Shown piece after piece: positions 22,355 through 33,168 of a stretch of DNA of 64,000 nucleotides. The stretch lies in the NCBI RefSeq assembly GCF_004379255.2, contig NC_056052.1:682001-746000 (forward strand). Reading direction: 5' to 3'. A program made the position numbers and the translations under genes. This stretch comes from Salvia splendens (lineage: Eukaryota; Streptophyta; Magnoliopsida; Lamiales; Lamiaceae). Under the pieces are notes generated by a model. That model was not told the origin of the DNA, searched no databases, and saw only the letters and a program-made list of their open reading frames with translations. The first letter of the stretch is position 1, and the number at the start of each line of letters is the position of its first letter.

Positions 22355-25300
22355 ATGGCGGGTAATGATCAAGAAAACAAGGCTAGTTCTTCGTCATCGT
22401 GGTCGAGGTTTCCACTGTCAAATATGAAATTGACGGTGGAGATATTTGACGGTACTGGCCATTTTGGTATGTGGCAGGGGGAGGTTCTAGACTCTCTTTT
22501 CCAGCAGGGTCTTGACATTGCCATTGAAGAAAAGAAACCAGAAGATATAGATGATAAAGATTGGAGTACCATAAATCGGTTAGCTTGTGGAACAATTCGA
22601 TCGTGTCTGTCCAGGGAGCAGAAGTATGCTGTCAAAAATGAGACTTCTGCACATAGATTGTGGAAGACACTGGAGGACAAATTTCTGAAGAAGAGTGGTC
22701 AGAATAAGCTCCTTATGAAGAAAAGGTTGTTCCGATTTGAATACCGACCAGGTACCACTATGAATGAACACATTACTTTGTTCAACCAATTAGTAGCAGA
22801 CCTGCTAAATTTAGATGTGAAATTTGAGGATGAGGATCTGGCATTGATGTTGTTGTCGTCTCTACCTGATGAATTTGAACATCTGGAGACCACATTACTC
22901 CACGGTAAAGAGAATGTGTCTTTAGATACTGTATGTTTTGCTTTGTATAGTCATGAATTGCGAAAGACAGATAAAATGAAAGGCAAAGCAGTTACAGATG
23001 AAGCATTAGTGGCAAGAGGTCGTCAACAAGGCCGATCAAAGGAGAGAAGAGGAAGGTCCAAATCGAAAAGACAAGTTGCCAAAGATGAGTGTGCTTTCTG
23101 TTATGAGAAAGGACATTGGAAGAAAGACTGCCCAAAGTTGAAGAAGAAAGAAAAGGCTTCGCAAGATGCAAATGTTGCTGAATGCAAAAATGATGCGGAG
23201 TCAGATTGTTCTTTGACGGTTTCGCCTTCAACATCGCATCCAGACGAGTGGATATTGGATTCAGGTTGCACCTATCATATGTGTCCCATCAGGGAGTGGT
23301 TCTTTGATTTCGAAGAACTCAATGGCGGACTTGTTTACATGGGGAATGACAGTCCATGTAAGACAGTCGGGATAGGCTCAATCAAGCTACGGAATCAGGA
23401 TGGATCCACCAGAATTTTGAAGGATGTGCGGTACGTGCCCCAGTTGAAGAAGAATCTCATCTCATTGGGGGCCTTAGAATCTAAAGGCCTAGTTGTGATG
23501 ATGCGAGATGGAATTCTTAAAGCAACTTCAGGAGCATTAGTGATGCTGAAAGGTGTAAGGAAGAACAATTTGTATTACTATCAAGGTAGTACAGTTGTTG
23601 GGACAGTAGCAACTGCAACTTCGAGTAACAAGAAGGATGCAGAGGCGACGAAGCTTTGGCATATGCGATTGGGACATGCTGGTGAGAGATCATTGCAAAT
23701 TCTCGCCAAGCAAGGATTATTGAAAGGTACGAAGTCTTGCAAATTAGAGTTTTGCGAGCATTGTATTCTGGGAAAACAGCGAAGAGTGAAATTTGGCACT
23801 GCAATCCATAATACGAAGGGAAATCTGGATTACGTGCACTCAGATGTGTGGGGACCTGCCAAGACTCCGTCGCTTGGAGGTAGACACTATTTTGTCACTT
23901 TTGTTGATGATTTTTCCAGGAGAGTTTGGGTGTACACTATGAAGAGCAAAAATGAAGTCCTTGGGATTTTTCTGAAATGGAAAGCTCAAGTTGAAAATCA
24001 GATGGGGAGGAAGATCAAGGTTCTTCGATCAGACAACGGTGGAGAATACAAGAGTGATCCTTTCCAAGATATATGCCAGGAGTGTGGCATAGTTCGGCAC
24101 TTCACAGTGAGAAATACACCACAGCAGAATGGAGTGTCAGAGCGTATGAATCGAACACTAGTGGAGAAAGTTCGTTGTATGCTGTCTAATGCTGGGCTAG
24201 ACAGGACATTTTGGGCTGAGGCCATCACATACGCTCAACACATTGTCAATCGTTTGCCATGTTCTGCCATTGATGGCAAGACTCCTTTAGAGGTATGGTC
24301 CGGTAAACCTGCAACTGATTATGATTCTTTGCATATTTTTGGTTCTATTGCATATTATCATGTGACTGAATCAAAGTTGGATCCACGTGCAAAGAAGGCT
24401 TTGTTTATGGGTTTCAGTGCTGGTGTTAAAGGATATCGGTTATGGTGTTTGGAGTCTAAGAAGACGATTGTAAGTAGGGATGTTACCTTTGATGAATCTT
24501 CCATGTTGAATAAGGTAAATCCAAATAGTAGTGATACTTTGCAGCAGGTGGAGTATACACCGAAGCAGGTGGAGTTCGAAGAAGCAGTTGTGATCCCAAC
24601 TACGAACACCACAAATGACTCTCCTATGGAAGAAGAAGAGTCAGATGATGAAGAGGTTCCACCCCAAGAACCTTCGCAGCAATCAGAGCCAATTGCAGTC
24701 AGGCGAACGAGGCGGGAAAATAAGAAACCTGCTCGATTTGCGGATATGGTAGCATATGCGCTTCCAGCTGTTGATGATGTTCCATGTATCTTTTCGAAAG
24801 CTATTGAAAGTTCAGAAAGCGATGGTTGGAAAGGTGCTTTGGAAGAAGAGATGCAATCTCTTCATAAGAACAAGACGTGGAAGCTGATGCCATTGCCGAA
24901 AGGCAAGAAGGCAATTGGATGTAAATGGGTTTTTGCAAAGAAAGAGGGATTTCCTGACAAAGATGATGTTCGCTACAAAGCAAGATTGGTAGCTAAAGGC
25001 TACGCCCAGAAGGAGGGAATTGATTACAATGAGGTATTTTCTCCTGTTGTTAAACATTCCTCAATTAGAATTTTGTTGGCTTTGGTAGCGCAGTTGAATT
25101 TGGAGCTAGCTCAACTTGATGTGAAGACCGCGTTTTTACACGGTGATCTGAAGGAGGAAATCTATATGACCCAACCGGAAGGATTCAAGGTTGCTGGTAA
25201 AGAAAATTGGGTTTGCAAGTTGAACAAATCGTTGTACGGATTGAAGCAGTCTTCAAGACAGTGGTACAAACGGTTTGACTAGTTCATGAAGGATCAGATG

Positions 25301-26365
25301 TACACAAGAAGCAAATACGACCACTGTGTGTATTTGCGCAGACTTCAAGATGGTTCCTACATCTACCTACTCTTATACGTTGATGATATGCTGATAGCAT
25401 CAAAGAGCCAAGTTGAAATTGACAGATTGAAGGCTCAGTTGAGTAAAGAGTTCGAGATGAAGGATTTGGGGGAAGCCAAGAAGATTCTCGGCATGGAGAT
25501 AACAAGAGATAGAGAAGGAGACAAGCTTTGGCTGACACAGAAGCAGTATTTGACCAAAGTACTACAGCGTTTTGGTATAAATGATGATTCCAAACCTGTA
25601 AGTACCCCACTTGCTCCTCATTTGAAACTTAGTTCTCAGTTATCTCCAAATACGGAAGACGAGCGAGAATATATGGCGAAAGTTCCCTATGCTAACGCAG
25701 TTGGAAGCTTGATGTATGCAATGGTGTGTACAAGACCAGACATTTCACAGGCCGTTGGTATTGTAAGCAGATACATGCATGATCCAGGAAAGGGTCATTG
25801 GCAAGCAGTGAAATGGATTCTGCGGTATATTAAAGATACTGTAGATATTGGTTTGTTGTTTGAGCAGGATAAATCACTTGGTCATTTTGCAGTTGGATAT
25901 TGTGATTCCGACTATGCTGGTGATTTGGATAAGCGAAGATCTACTACTGGCTATATGTTCACTTTAGCGAATGCGCTAGTTAGTTGGAAGTCTACCTTGC
26001 AGTCAACGGTAGCTTTGTCTACGACAGAGGCAGAGTACATGGCCATTACTGAAGCTGTGAAGGAGGCAATTTGGCTTCATGGGTTGCTGAAAGAATTAGG
26101 TGTTGGTCAGAAACAACTTGAAGTATATTCTGACAGCCAGAGTACTATTCATTTAGCAAAGAATCAAGTCTTTCATGCAAGGACGAAACACATTGATGTT
26201 CGCTATCATTTTGTGCGGGAAATTCTCGAAGAAGAGGAAATTGTCATCAGAAAGGTTCCAACTTTGGAGAATCCTGCAGATATGTTGACCAAGGTGGTGA
26301 CGAGAGCCAAGTTTGAACATTGTTTGAACTTGGTTAATATTCTGCGATTTGGAGCTGGCGCTTGA
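22355..26365 (+). pseudogene. Copia gag-pol polyprotein with one in-frame stop
   Basis: Starts at ATG 22355 (MAGNDQENK) and ends at TGA 26363. Domains in order by codon: Gag (UBN2-like) about 60-200, zinc knuckle CAFCYEKGHWKKDC about 246, aspartic protease WILDSGCTYHMCP about 298, GAG-pre-integrase LWHMRLGHA about 433, integrase core with HSDVWGP about 495, SDNGGEY about 558 and NGVSERMNRT about 592, reverse transcriptase with QLDVKTAFLHGDL about 918 and LLYVDDML about 1006, RNase H with [12 protein letters not shown] about 1184 and TTEAEYMAI. Full length would be about 1,336 residues, normal for Tnt1/Tork-type copia. The only lesion is TAG at 25280-25282, inside reverse transcriptase upstream of the YVDD active site. 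The frame is open on both sides, so the stop is recent or is read through. Confidence 0.95.
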
Positions 26366-26455
26366 CTGCGCCAATATGAAAGCACCACGAGTCGTTTGTT
26401 TGGATGGAGAAGATTTGTGTTCGGTGGGATTTGATATTTTGTCAAGGTGGAGATT

Positions 26456-26985
26456 TGTTGAAATTTTGGCAAAATATTTGCCATCCCACATCGGTGGGAG
26501 TAGATAGTTTGGGGGTGTGGCTTCCTATAAAAGGAGCTCACCCCCCATTTTGTAATCCATCCCAAATTTGTATTCTCTTCTCCGTCTATATATAAGCGGG
26601 CTCTGCAGAGGGTGCTCGGAGACGTAGGCAATTTGGCCGAACTCCGTTATCAAAGTTTCGGGTGTGTTCTTTCTTTATTACCTATTTTGTTCCGCATTTA
26701 TTTCTGGATTTATTTTCTGTAGTAGTATTGTATTCAATATTATTTGCGGGTTTGGTAGTAGTGTTTTGTACGGTTCTTTTGGGTGTTTTTATATTGTGAT
26801 AAAAACACCGACTGATAAATTCTATTAGGAATCTGGCATTTAAGAGGGACAGTGTCCTCACCAGTCTTTCCAAAGAATTTATTTGGAGAAGTAATTTTAT
26901 CGAGTAGACCCCATTGGGTTAACTCTGAAATTACTGAATCGGTTCATTTCACTATTTGAGAGAAAATTACCCGGTTTTCTCAACA
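26456..26985 (+). repeat. 3' LTR of the copia element
   Basis: A 530-bp copy of the LTR at 21752-22281. Differences from the 5' LTR are T/C, G/A, A/G, A/G and A/G, all transitions. It ends before the TCTCT target duplication. Confidence 0.97.
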
Positions 26986-26990
26986 TCTCT

Positions 26991-27829
26991 CTCTGCCTGT
27001 TTAATTAGCTAGTAAAGCATGAAGCTATATGAAAAGTTTGATGATCCAGCGGTTTGAGCAGCTGGAGCATGTCATGATATCTTGCTTTAAAAAAAATACT
27101 CCTATGTCACTAACAAACAAAAAAGAAACGCTTCTTAGAATCTGCAAAAGCGATAACTGACTCAAATTATTTATACTATTATAAATCGCCAACTATAAAT
27201 AATAGTCTTGTTATCATTTTTTTTAAAAAAATATTTCACTCATATTTGGATCACTTGAATATTCTATAGGCTCTTCTACTATAGTATATGGGAGAGAGAG
27301 GTCTTTAACTTTACCATCAATATTTTTATAGTAAAAAGGAAGTAATGGTCTTAAAACTTACACTATAACATATAATAATATGTATAAAAAGCAGTAGCAT
27401 ATAATATTCATAATATTGAAAAAATAGATGAATATAAAAAAGTGACTAAAGAAATATCGTAAATAAAGTATACACTATAATATTAAGAAGAAGATCACAA
27501 AAATATTAAACTAAAAATGGTGCGTGGAAACTTGGAATATGATAGAATACTTATTATCGGACCTTCTATATAATGTGAAGATGTATAAATAAGATTTACT
27601 ATACTAATTAATTAGACACTTAGAAATTTGGGCTTTCATTCCAATCACTAATCCCTAATGACCCAAGCCCAACATAAAATATAACTAATAGCCCAGTAAG
27701 ACTATTTTCTTCCCCAAATCAAATTTCTCGCACGCACAGTTACAGAACGAAGATGTCGGCCAGGGCGGGGAGGATACTGGGTCCGGAACCAGCCAAGCCC
27801 CTGCTGGAGCGGTGGCTTGGCCAGTGCTA
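26991..27829. other. AT-rich intergenic DNA
   Basis: Sequence between the copia element and the NAC pseudogene. It may include the displaced 3' flank of the HD-ZIP gene at its left end, but no HD-ZIP coding sequence is recognisable. No gene is seen. Confidence 0.4.
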
Positions 27830-28781
27830 TCTCCGTCCCTGATAATCAGGTTCCATCCCACCGATGAAGAGCTCGTCAATTACTACCGCAAAAGGAAAAT
27901 TCAAGGCCGTGAAATCATACCCGAGGTGGAACTTTACAGGGGAACTTGTTGGTTGGTAAAACCAACTGTGCCTCCTTACTTAGTACTCTCTCCGTCCCGC
28001 AATAAGAGTCTTATGTGGTTATGCATGGGTTTTAAAAAATGTAAAGAAAAGTGGATTGAATAAGTTAGTGGAATATGAGTTCCACTTATATATATTACTC
28101 CAGTTTTATAATAAAATGTGAGTGAAATAAGTTGATGCAATGTGGGGCCTACTTACCATTTATGGTAAAAGTGAAATATGATTCCGTTAGTATGCCTTGA
28201 ATCTGTATGATTTGCCGCTAGCCAAACGGGGGTCTCGGTATTTCTGTTTTAGGCCTTAATTGTGTTATTGTGCCTAGCCCGTTGTCTGTGTGCGTATTTA
28301 TATAGAAGTAGGGCACATAACTCTGTAATCTGAAAACACTCTGATTACAATCTGTTCTCCATTTCCTGCCCGTAGACGTAGCAAACACAACGTTGGTGAA
28401 CCGCGTAAATTCTGTGTCTCTTTATGTTATGTATGTCTCGATTACACAATTGTTCTATTCTGTCACAATAGACTCTTATTAAGGGACGAACGGAAATGGC
28501 AAAAAAAGGGCTCTTATTCAGGGATGGTGGGAGCAATAGCAATTGTATTTTAATTATAATTGGTGTGCATCATCGGAGTTAATGCAGACAAGTCTCTGTT
28601 GCCTAGTCGGGACCCGGAGTGGTACTTCTTCGGCCCTAGGGACCGTAAGTACCCTAATGAGTTTAGGACCGAAGGGTGTCGAGCCGTGGGGATGAAGAAA
28701 ACGCTGGTTTACTATAGGGGAAGGGCCCTACAAGGGATCAGGGCTCATTGGGTCATGCATGGGTATCGAACTCCATCATAA
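27830..28781 (+). pseudogene. NAC-domain transcription factor, broken
   Basis: Two pieces of a NAC DNA-binding domain are present. The first, at 27838-27945, reads IRFHPTDEELVNYYRKRKI then IPEVELY (subdomains A and B). The second, at 28590-28760, reads [20 protein letters not shown] then [14 protein letters not shown] and [11 protein letters not shown] (subdomains C-E). Between FRT and AVGMKK the core DNA-binding stretch (normally containing GYWK and TGKD) is missing. The frame ends at TAA 28779, straight after the domain, so there is no activation region. No convincing start codon precedes the first piece. A Stowaway-like element with a further insertion inside it separates the pieces. A functional gene is very unlikely. 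Confidence 0.85.
27986..28533. mobile_element. Stowaway-like MITE in the NAC pseudogene, itself interrupted
   Basis: Starts CTCTCTCCGTCCCGCAATAAG next to TA and ends with the inverted counterpart (TTATTCAGGGATGGTGGGAG). The MITE body is split near 28190 and resumes with GACTCTTATTAAGGGACG at 28470. The roughly 280-bp inner insertion (about 28190-28467) has copia-LTR-like features: the phrase AACGTTGGTGAACCGCGTAAATTCTGTGTC spread over 28389-28420 and an end TTCTGTCACA. It is probably a solo copia LTR; its target duplication could not be fixed. Confidence 0.65.
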
Positions 28782-28820
28782 GGATCTTCGTAGGTTATAT
28801 TTTGATTTTGAGGTATATAT

Positions 28821-29142
28821 AGGGGAGCGTTATTCTCCTATTCATCCCTTAGATCCTTTATTCTTCTTAATATGAGCCGTTAGATCTCATTCATCAACGG
28901 TCTAGATGATCTGCATTATTACACTATAATGGTGCATTATTAGTCAGTGTGTATTATTCAACTGAAAATCTGCATTATTACACTATAATGGTGCATTATT
29001 AGTCGGTGTGCATTATTCAATGGAAAATCTGCATTATTAAATGACACGTGGCACCAATCTAACCGTCGGGTGACGAAATCGTGGAGCTGAGATTAAAAAG
29101 AACAATAGAACAAAAGATACAAAAAGGAAATGAATACATCCC
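28821..29142. mobile_element. (TA)n-inserted MITE, element E1
   Basis: Bounded on both sides by TATATA. The left end is AGGGGAGCGTTATTCTCC; the right end, read inward, is AGGGATGTATTCATTTCC. The interior has two copies of a roughly 60-bp unit (TGCATTATTACACTATAATGG). A near-identical inverted copy lies at 34438-34756. Non-coding. Confidence 0.75.
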
Positions 29143-29289
29143 TATATATATCATTCTAATAATGTACACCGACCAATAATGCAAATATTTCGTCAAATAA
29201 TGCGGATCATCGCAACCATCCAATTCAAGGATCCAAGGGTTGTGATCTGATTGAAGCTTGGACTGAAAAGCTGCAAAGGACCTTAACAC

Positions 29290-29290
29290 A

Positions 29291-29342
<52 letters not shown>
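29290..29342. repeat. (TA)n microsatellite with a short (GA)n extension
   Basis: About 24 TA units, followed by GAGAGAGAGAGAG. It marks the left border of the 3.5-kb element E2. Confidence 0.95.
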
Positions 29343-29355
<13 letters not shown>

Positions 29356-30515
29356 TCCTATTATTTACATTTCCACTCTTAAAGACCGAACTAGAGACCA
29401 AATTAGGGCCCTTAGATCTAGATTTGAATGGATGAGATTAAACCATGTCTCATGAATTTCGCTACTTCATTATGTAAGCAATATACTTCAAATCATGGGT
29501 ATTTCGGTCAAATTACATCTAGGCTAAAAAAAATTCCATGCTGCTTCTCCTCATTCACGCCGCTCATCTTCTTTCTCATCTCTCTCGTTCTCTTCTTCTC
29601 CAAATCGAAGAATACTTCTCCAAATCAAAGAATTTTTCTACAAATCGATGAATTTTCTTCCACAAAGCGACGAATCTTCTTCTTCAAAGCGACGCTCATC
29701 TTCTTCTCCAAATCAACTCTCACTTCTACTGCAAATTGACGCTCAAACGCTGCTTCTCTGCCAAAATCGACGACTCCACAACTTCCTCTTCTACAATCGA
29801 CGACATCTCAAGCTGATTCAAGTCGATTAACCACAGATTCAAAATGGCTGACACACGAAAGTCGTCGATCGATAGTCGTTGATTAACCACGGATTCAACA
29901 TCTATATCCGTCGATCTCAGCATCTCTATCTCTCTATCAGCCGACGTCCACATCTCCAAGCGATTTGAAATAGTTGACACCAGAAATTCATCAATGGAAG
30001 GTGAAGGTTTATATTATATTTTTTTCTGAACTTCCTATTTTGAAGTCTATGGCTAAAATTGCTTCGATTTACTGTTTCAGATGGACGCTGATTGCGTTCC
30101 GGCAAAACGTTATGCCTCATGTAATACACTGTATTGAAGTTTTATATTTTTCAAAATTCTACTTTACTTCATACTTTCTTACTTTGGTTTCTGATTTTTG
30201 CGTAATTAGTTCATCAATCAGTGGGTAACAAGTTCAATTAGGGGTGAAATATAATTGTTTGCTGGTGGCTAATTCGCAACATCATTAGTATTACTTCAAG
30301 TCTGATTTATGTCTTCATCATGTTTCCTGTTACTTCATTTTTCAGATTTTTCATAGTACTTCATTCGTACACTTTATTACTTCATTCATGATGCATGTTA
30401 CCTCATTCGTACACTATATTACTTCAATCATGTTTCTTGTTACTTCATTTTTCAGATTGTTCATAGTACTTCATTCTTATACTTTATTACTTCATTCATG
30501 TTGCTTGTTACTTCA

Positions 30516-31135
30516 TTCAATAGGTGTTCTTCCCCATATGTGCAAATCAACATTATTATGTTGTTTGTTTTTGCTTCAAGAGAAACGCTATTGTTGTAAT
30601 AGACAATTCTGCAAACGGGGATGACAATGACCTCACAATAAATTATGGTCACATTCCAGAAACATTGGTTCGTATTCTTCTCTTATGATTGAATTTTATA
30701 GCACATACATATGAATACACACAACTATAAATGACATGTATATGTTTTGTACATACAGAGATCATACTTTTGTCACTTCCTCGCCAAGAATAGTCTCCAC
30801 GCATACTGTAAGATCGTGTCCAACTTCAAAATGCAGAGATTGAATATGCCATGGAGGACAGTTGATAACGTTGAAGACTGTGGAGTATTTCTGATGCCGC
30901 ATATGGAAACGTACAAGGGTGAGCGTGAAGGTTGCTGGAACTGTGGCTTGAAGAATCAAGTTCGGGGGTGCTGCAGAGCTTGAGGGCCAAATATTGTTCG
31001 GCGCTGATGTTAGCCCAAAACAGCCATGAGAGCTTTAACAACAAAAATGTTACAGCGGCGTATTACGAAGAGGAAAGCAAACACATTGAAATTGATGTTG
31101 AGAAAATGATTGCAGCGTATATAAAGAAGAAATGA
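30516..31135 (+). pseudogene. Ulp1-like (C48) cysteine protease C-terminal remnant
   Basis: The first piece (30524-30666) reads ICANQHYYVVCF and IVVIDNS, matching the catalytic His and Asp regions of Ulp1/SENP-type proteases. An intron of about 94 bp (ends ACAG at 30760) leads to a second piece containing NVEDCGVFLMPHMETY, where DCG holds the catalytic Cys. After ETYKG the frame shifts near 30930-30965. The last piece, SLRAKYCSALML, is in another frame and ends at the TGA at 31133. Such genes are carried by Mutator-like and CACTA elements in plants. The N-terminal portion is absent. Confidence 0.75.
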
Positions 31136-31214
31136 TGATTTTAGTAGATCAAGTTTTGTATTCGACATACATCTGTTATGAGCCATTTTGAAATAAAGTA
31201 CCACGCTTTCTAAT

Positions 31215-31895
31215 GTTGTTCATTATTAGTCTATAATACTGCATTGGGTAACAGATTTAGTTCATTTCAGAAATCTTAGTTCATTTCAAAGATCTATTGA
31301 GAAATGGAAAATATAAAGTAAGATTAATAATCTACTCCTACTATATATTTTGTCTATTCTCTTTAAGATTAATAAGACATTATAAAAACAATTCAGTCTA
31401 TTCTCTTTAAGCTTGCAAAAAGTCTAAACAAATTCAAATTCAAAATGTAAATGAAGTAAGACACTACATGATTGGAGTACAGAAGTAAGGGAATGAAGAA
31501 CATAATTATCCGAATGAAGTAAATTTGGAACAGAACTACTTGAACTATATAGAACAACCAGCCTCAACATCGGATTTTCCTCTTTAAATATTGTTCAGTA
31601 ATAGCCTGTAATACTGCATTGGGTACCATATTTAGTTCATTTCAGAGATCTTAGTTCATTTTTGAGATCTATTGATTATTGATAAGTGAATGACAAATGG
31701 AAAATATATCAAAGTAAGACTAAGAAAAACATTATAATAAAGAAAAATTAAGTCATTATAAAAACACTTCAGTCTATTCTCTTTAAGCTTGCAAAAAGTT
31801 TTAACAAATTCAAATTCAAAATGTAAATGAAGTAAGAAACTACAGGACTGAAGTACAGAAGTAAGGGAATGAAGAACAGAAATATCCGAATGAAG
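31215..31895. repeat. Direct duplication of about 300 bp
   Basis: The stretch from about 31215 to 31545 (beginning TAATACTGCATTGGGTAAC) is repeated from about 31608 to 31895 (TAATACTGCATTGGGTACC). Both copies share TTTAGTTCATTTCAGA, CTCTTTAAGCTTGCAAAAAG and AAATGTAAATGAAGTAAGA. The second copy overlaps the start of the reverse-strand SWIM remnant. Confidence 0.75.
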
Positions 31896-32130
31896 TAATA
31901 AAACAACCAGCTTCAATATCATCATCAAACCCACAATGCACAGCCTTGACAAATTTAGACTTCAACCAACGTCTTCCATGTAACTCATTAGGGATTAATT
32001 TCATTTTTTTGTTTCTCAAGACCCAAAAGATGTGACTGCATACAAGCCCAATCCTCCCAAACATCTTACAACTACATGCATATGAATCAAAAGATGTGGA
32101 GTATGACACAGTCCAGTTCTTCGAGAACTT
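31843..32130 (-). pseudogene. FAR1/MULE transposase SWIM zinc-finger remnant
   Basis: Reverse-strand reading shows CSCKMFGRIGLVCSHIFWVL, which fits the CxCx(n)CxH pattern of the SWIM finger in Mutator transposases and the FHY3/FAR1 family, followed by IPNELHGRRWLKS, usual for FAR1-related proteins. The frame dissolves on both sides and no MULE or FAR1 DNA-binding core is seen. Confidence 0.8.
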
Positions 32131-32907
32131 GTCGTTGAATACATAAATCTCAACACAATAAAGTTCACGTTACTTCATTCGACCTGCGGATTACTTCATT
32201 CAGCCAAACTGTTACTTCATTATACATCTGTTTATACTACATGCATGAAAAACTCGAAAAAATATCCATCAACATCGGAATTCTCCATGAGATTCTGAAG
32301 GTAAGCTTAAGGAGTAATCGGAATTCTGATCTCACGAAGTAATCGAAATTCTTCACGTCCGGCTTCGTTGTGTAGATATCTCCAACTTTTTATTCAAAGA
32401 TGAATCACGATTAGAAGATGATTGCAACACGATTTGAGGAAGATTGAGATAAGAAGATAGATATTAACAAGAGAAAAGATCGGCAGATCACATCGACGAT
32501 TTGCTGTGTATGCCTCGTTCCGCGTGTAGTCGGAGAGCTTCTCCATCTCCACCAGATTGGAGATCCACTCCGCTGTGTGGTGCTTCTTCCTCAACTCCAA
32601 TGCAGTGGGTTGGGGGAGGCCGCACGGTAGGTAGTTGGAGCCGGCCAGCCGGGGACCGGTGAGAGAGAAACGTAGAGAGAGAGAGAGAAGTGGATTGGAT
32701 TTGGGAATGGAGGAAGAAGTGTATTCACGTAACTGCATCATTTTTGGTTTTCCAAATCTACCCTTGTGTCAATTTAATTAAATAAAAAAATAAGATAATG
32801 TGTAATTATTAATAACCATTAGATGTGATTAATGGATGGATGAGATTTGGTCTCTAGTTCGGTCTTTAAAATTGGTTCGACATTGATCACAACTCTATAT
32901 ATATATA

Positions 32908-33158
32908 GAGGTTTGTGATCAAATGCTAACTTTTTATAGTAATAACTAATAACTAAATATCAATATTGTATGTTAAAAATATCAACACAAAGATATACAT
33001 TTGTCAATCTTTCTTGTGTTGATAAATTATGTCTTTGTATTGATATTAAAATTTACATGTTGTATTGATATAATTATGTCTTTGTGTTGATAATTTTAAC
33101 GCATAGCATTGATAGTTATTAGTTATTATTGTAAATAGTTAGCACTCTAGTCCAACCC
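32908..33158. mobile_element. (TA)n-inserted MITE, element E3
   Basis: Bounded by TATATATA on both sides. The left end is GAGGTTTGTGATCAAATGCTAAC; the right end, read inward, is GGGTTGGACTAGAGTGCTAAC. Both continue into AATAACTAATAACTA. Length about 250 bp, non-coding. Confidence 0.78.
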
Positions 33159-33168
33159 TATATATATA

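Larger units (their letters stand above)
21752..26985 (+). mobile_element. Full-length Tnt1-like Ty1/copia retrotransposon
   Basis: A 5,234-bp element bounded by TCTCT target duplications (21747-21751 and 26986-26990). LTRs are 530 bp each, start TGTTGAAATT and end TTCTCAACA, and differ at five positions, all transitions. A primer-binding site TGGTATCAGAGC follows the 5' LTR and a polypurine stretch (GGTGGAGATT) precedes the 3' LTR. One long gag-pol frame fills the interior but carries a single in-frame TAG. It lies just beyond the HD-ZIP pseudogene in the same orientation. Confidence 0.97.
29343..32895. mobile_element. Mutator-like element remnant (E2) in a (TA)n tract
   Basis: Both borders are TA microsatellite. 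The inverted ends share the run TTAAAGACCGAACTAGAGAC: on the left at about 29379-29398 and, inverted, on the right at about 32853-32872. The right end, read inward, begins GAGTTGTGATCAATGTCGAACC. The interior holds two coding remnants that point at each other: an Ulp1-like cysteine protease (plus strand, 30516-31135) and a FAR1/MULE SWIM zinc finger (minus strand, 31843-32130). A SWIM finger at the end of a transposase and a companion Ulp1 gene are known features of some plant Mutator-like elements, so E2 is best read as a degraded, formerly larger MULE. The TTACTTCATTC motif recurs many times near 30340-30530 and 32165-32225. Confidence 0.7.
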
